A stretch of DNA of 64,000 nucleotides. It comes from Prevotellaceae bacterium. GTDB taxonomy: Bacteria > Bacteroidota > Bacteroidia > Bacteroidales > Bacteroidaceae. The notes under the pieces are model-generated. The model was given only the letters and a program-made list of their open reading frames with translations, did not search any database and was not told the origin of the DNA. The position numbers and the translations under genes were made by a program. Numbering within the stretch: position 1 is the stretch's first letter; every line of letters begins with the position of its first letter. Shown one piece after another: positions 62,843 through 64,000 of the stretch. The stretch covers positions 17,221 through 81,220 of the forward strand of contig JAJPYQ010000043.1 in NCBI GenBank assembly GCA_021204865.1, in the 5' to 3' direction.

Positions 62843-63003
62843 ATATACAGGCTTCGTGGTCCCTCACTGACACCCTTCAAACAACCCCTTGCGAGGGGTT
62901 CCGGGCAACCCCTTGCGAGGGGTTCAACTGGACCCCTTGCGAGGGGTTGTTTGAAGCCCCTTATAGAGGCGTTACGGCGACTCTTATACAGGCTTCACGG
63001 TCC
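62843..63003. repeat. 24-bp tandem array J with flanking 23-bp degenerate units
   Basis: Core array 62885-62956: three 24-bp units with CCCCTTGCGAGGGGTT, same as array I. It opens TTCAAACAACCCC and closes GGGGTTGTTTGAA, an outer inverted repeat. Flanks: ATACAGGCTTCGTGGTCCC (62846-62864) before, and two 23-bp units starting TTATAGAGGCGTTACGG and TTATACAGGCTTCACGG (62961 onward) after. It lies between the convergent macro-protein and MFS genes. Confidence 0.9.
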
Positions 63004-63006
63004 CCC

Positions 63007-64000
63007 TTAGCGAGGCTTCAGCTCGGACAGGCAGTAGGCGGCTATGAAGGCGTAGCAGAAGAGCGGCACCAGGAAGGCGAGGGGCGTGCTGCCCGTGCGG
63101 TCTGCTATCATGCCCATCAGCAGAGGGGCTATGGCGCCGCCCACTATGGTCATCACCAAGAGCGAGCTCGCCAGCTCCGTCTGCCCTTCAGAGTGACGGA
63201 GAGCCAAGGCAAAGATAGTGGGGAACATGATGCTCTCCGAGGCGTAGACAACGAAGAACCCCACGACGCTCCCCATCCCGCTCCACAGCACCACCGAGAG
63301 TGTGGCTAAGGCCGCCAAGAGGGCTGCCGAGAGCAGGACGAGCGAGGGCTTAAGGCGGCTCATCACCCCGCTCCCAGCCATCCTGCCGACGGCGAACAAG
63401 CCCATGCCGCCGAAGGCAAGCCACCGTGACGCTTGCTCGCTCGAGAGGCTTGCCGCCTCCTTCATATAGTTGATGAAGAAGCTGTTCACCCCCGTCTGCG
63501 CAGCCACATAAAGGAGCAGGCTGGCGAGCCCAAGCAGGAAGCCGCGGTTGAGCAGAGTGCCTTTGGGCTTCTCATCCGGCTGGGGCTGCGAGGGACTGAC
63601 GAAAGGCACCTGAGGGAGCTTAGCCCTTGAGAACAAGAGGGCTACAAGAAGCACCACCACCCCCACAATGGCGTAAGGCACGGCGATGCTCCGCCCCGTG
63701 AAGAGCAGCATGCCCCCCACCCACGGGCCCACTATCCAGCCAACGCCGTTGAGCGACTGCGAGAGGTTGATGCGAGCCTCCGCCTTCGCTGGGTCGCCAA
63801 GGCGGGTGGTGTACGGGTTGGCTGATGTCTCAAGGCAGGTCAAGCCGCAGCCTATCACGAAGAGGGAGAAGACGAAGAACCAGAACGAGCCGATGCGTGC
63901 CCCGGGGATGAAGAGCAGCGCCCCCAAGCCGTAGAGCATCAGCCCAAGCAACACCCCCGTGCGGTAGCCCCATCTCTTTATAATAAAGCCCACGGGCAGA
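63007..64000 (-). CDS. FucP-like sugar MFS transporter (partial, 5' end beyond the window)
   Basis: The C-terminal 331 residues of a major facilitator permease; the frame stays open to the window edge so the N terminus lies beyond 64000. The segment CGLTCLETSANPYTTRLGD followed by ARINLSQSLNGVGWIVGPW is diagnostic of the L-fucose/glucose-galactose H+ symporter (FHS) group. About nine hydrophobic segments are visible. The sugar transported is not clear. Confidence 0.88.
   Translation of the reverse strand, partial: LPVGFIIKRWGYRTGVLLGLMLYGLGALLFIPGARIGSFWFFVFSLFVIGCGLTCLETSANPYTTRLGDPAKAEARINLSQSLNGVGWIVGPWVGGMLLFTGRSIAVPYAIVGVVVLLVALLFSRAKLPQVPFVSPSQPQPDEKPKGTLLNRGFLLGLASLLLYVAAQTGVNSFFINYMKEAASLSSEQASRWLAFGGMGLFAVGRMAGSGVMSRLKPSLVLLSAALLAALATLSVVLWSGMGSVVGFFVVYASESIMFPTIFALALRHSEGQTELASSLLVMTIVGGAIAPLLMGMIADRTGSTPLAFLVPLFCYAFIAAYCLSELKPR

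Overview
The window reads as a chromosomal segment of a high-GC member of the Bacteroidales. Supporting signs are the Bacteroidetes-type promoter boxes (TAnnTTTG, sometimes with a TTTG/TTG box about 20 nt upstream) before most transcription units, A/T-rich leaders mostly without Shine-Dalgarno sequences, Bacteroidales-type RpoZ, BamD, DUF4293, DUF5715 and PrsW proteins, and a queuine transglycosylase without the zinc cysteines. I cannot place it below order level. No rRNA, phage, transposase, integrase or CRISPR array is visible; there is one tRNA (Thr, anticodon CGT).

Layout. 0.2-5.8 kb (+): pentose operon, L-arabinose isomerase, FGGY kinase, transketolase, RpiB. 6.0-6.7 kb (+): an AlkZ-related protein. 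6.8-11.5 kb (-): glycogen/alpha-glucan operon (GH133-type debranching enzyme, GT4 synthase, GH57 amylase) with a divergent Crp/Fnr regulator. 12.7-19.7 kb (-): aspS, then rarA-fhs-HAD phosphatase, and a GT2 glycosyltransferase. 20.2-23.2 kb (+): Na+/H+ antiporter, rsmG, metallo-beta-lactamase-fold hydrolase, yjbQ. 23.3-26.1 kb (-): a secreted GH127 beta-L-arabinofuranosidase-like enzyme that could feed arabinose to the first operon. 26.4 kb (+): HU. 28.0-33.3 kb (+): CE12-like esterase, SLC13 anion permease, a zinc-ribbon PrsW protease paired with a zinc-ribbon/BACON/DnaJ-zinc-finger protein, DUF1810. 33.4-37.6 kb (-): cysC-cysD-cysN-sulfotransferase, a PAPS-making sulfation operon. 38.4-44.4 kb (+): lon, tgt, LptF/G permease, DEAD helicase. 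44.6-45.9 kb (-): SecB-like protein and AguB amidohydrolase. 46.0-47.7 kb (+): bamD-rpoZ-DUF4293. 48.0-49.8 kb (+): a lone AAA ATPase with two small YbjN-like proteins. 49.8-54.2 kb (-): phoH-purC-ubiE-aroE-lipoprotein, then DUF805. 54.3-62.8 kb (+): DUF5715, uvrB, M16 peptidase, SIMPL protein, WG-repeat/macro fusion. 63.0-64.0 kb (-): a FucP-like MFS permease cut by the window edge.

The most unusual signal is not a gene. About a dozen borders between transcription units carry short tandem arrays with a period of 22, 23 or 24 bp (about two helical turns), 2-8 units each. Each unit has a palindromic core and core sequences differ between loci. Several arrays end in inverted half-units. None lies inside an operon. 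A subset (22-bp period) sits inside a larger composite element, present three times, whose flanks are conserved while the array core is completely different in each copy. A second dispersed family of GC-rich hairpin modules occurs at 14.5, 27.3 and 38.1 kb. These elements, the very short 5' leaders predicted for bamD, uvrB and rarA, and several odd domain fusions are the points most worth a second look.
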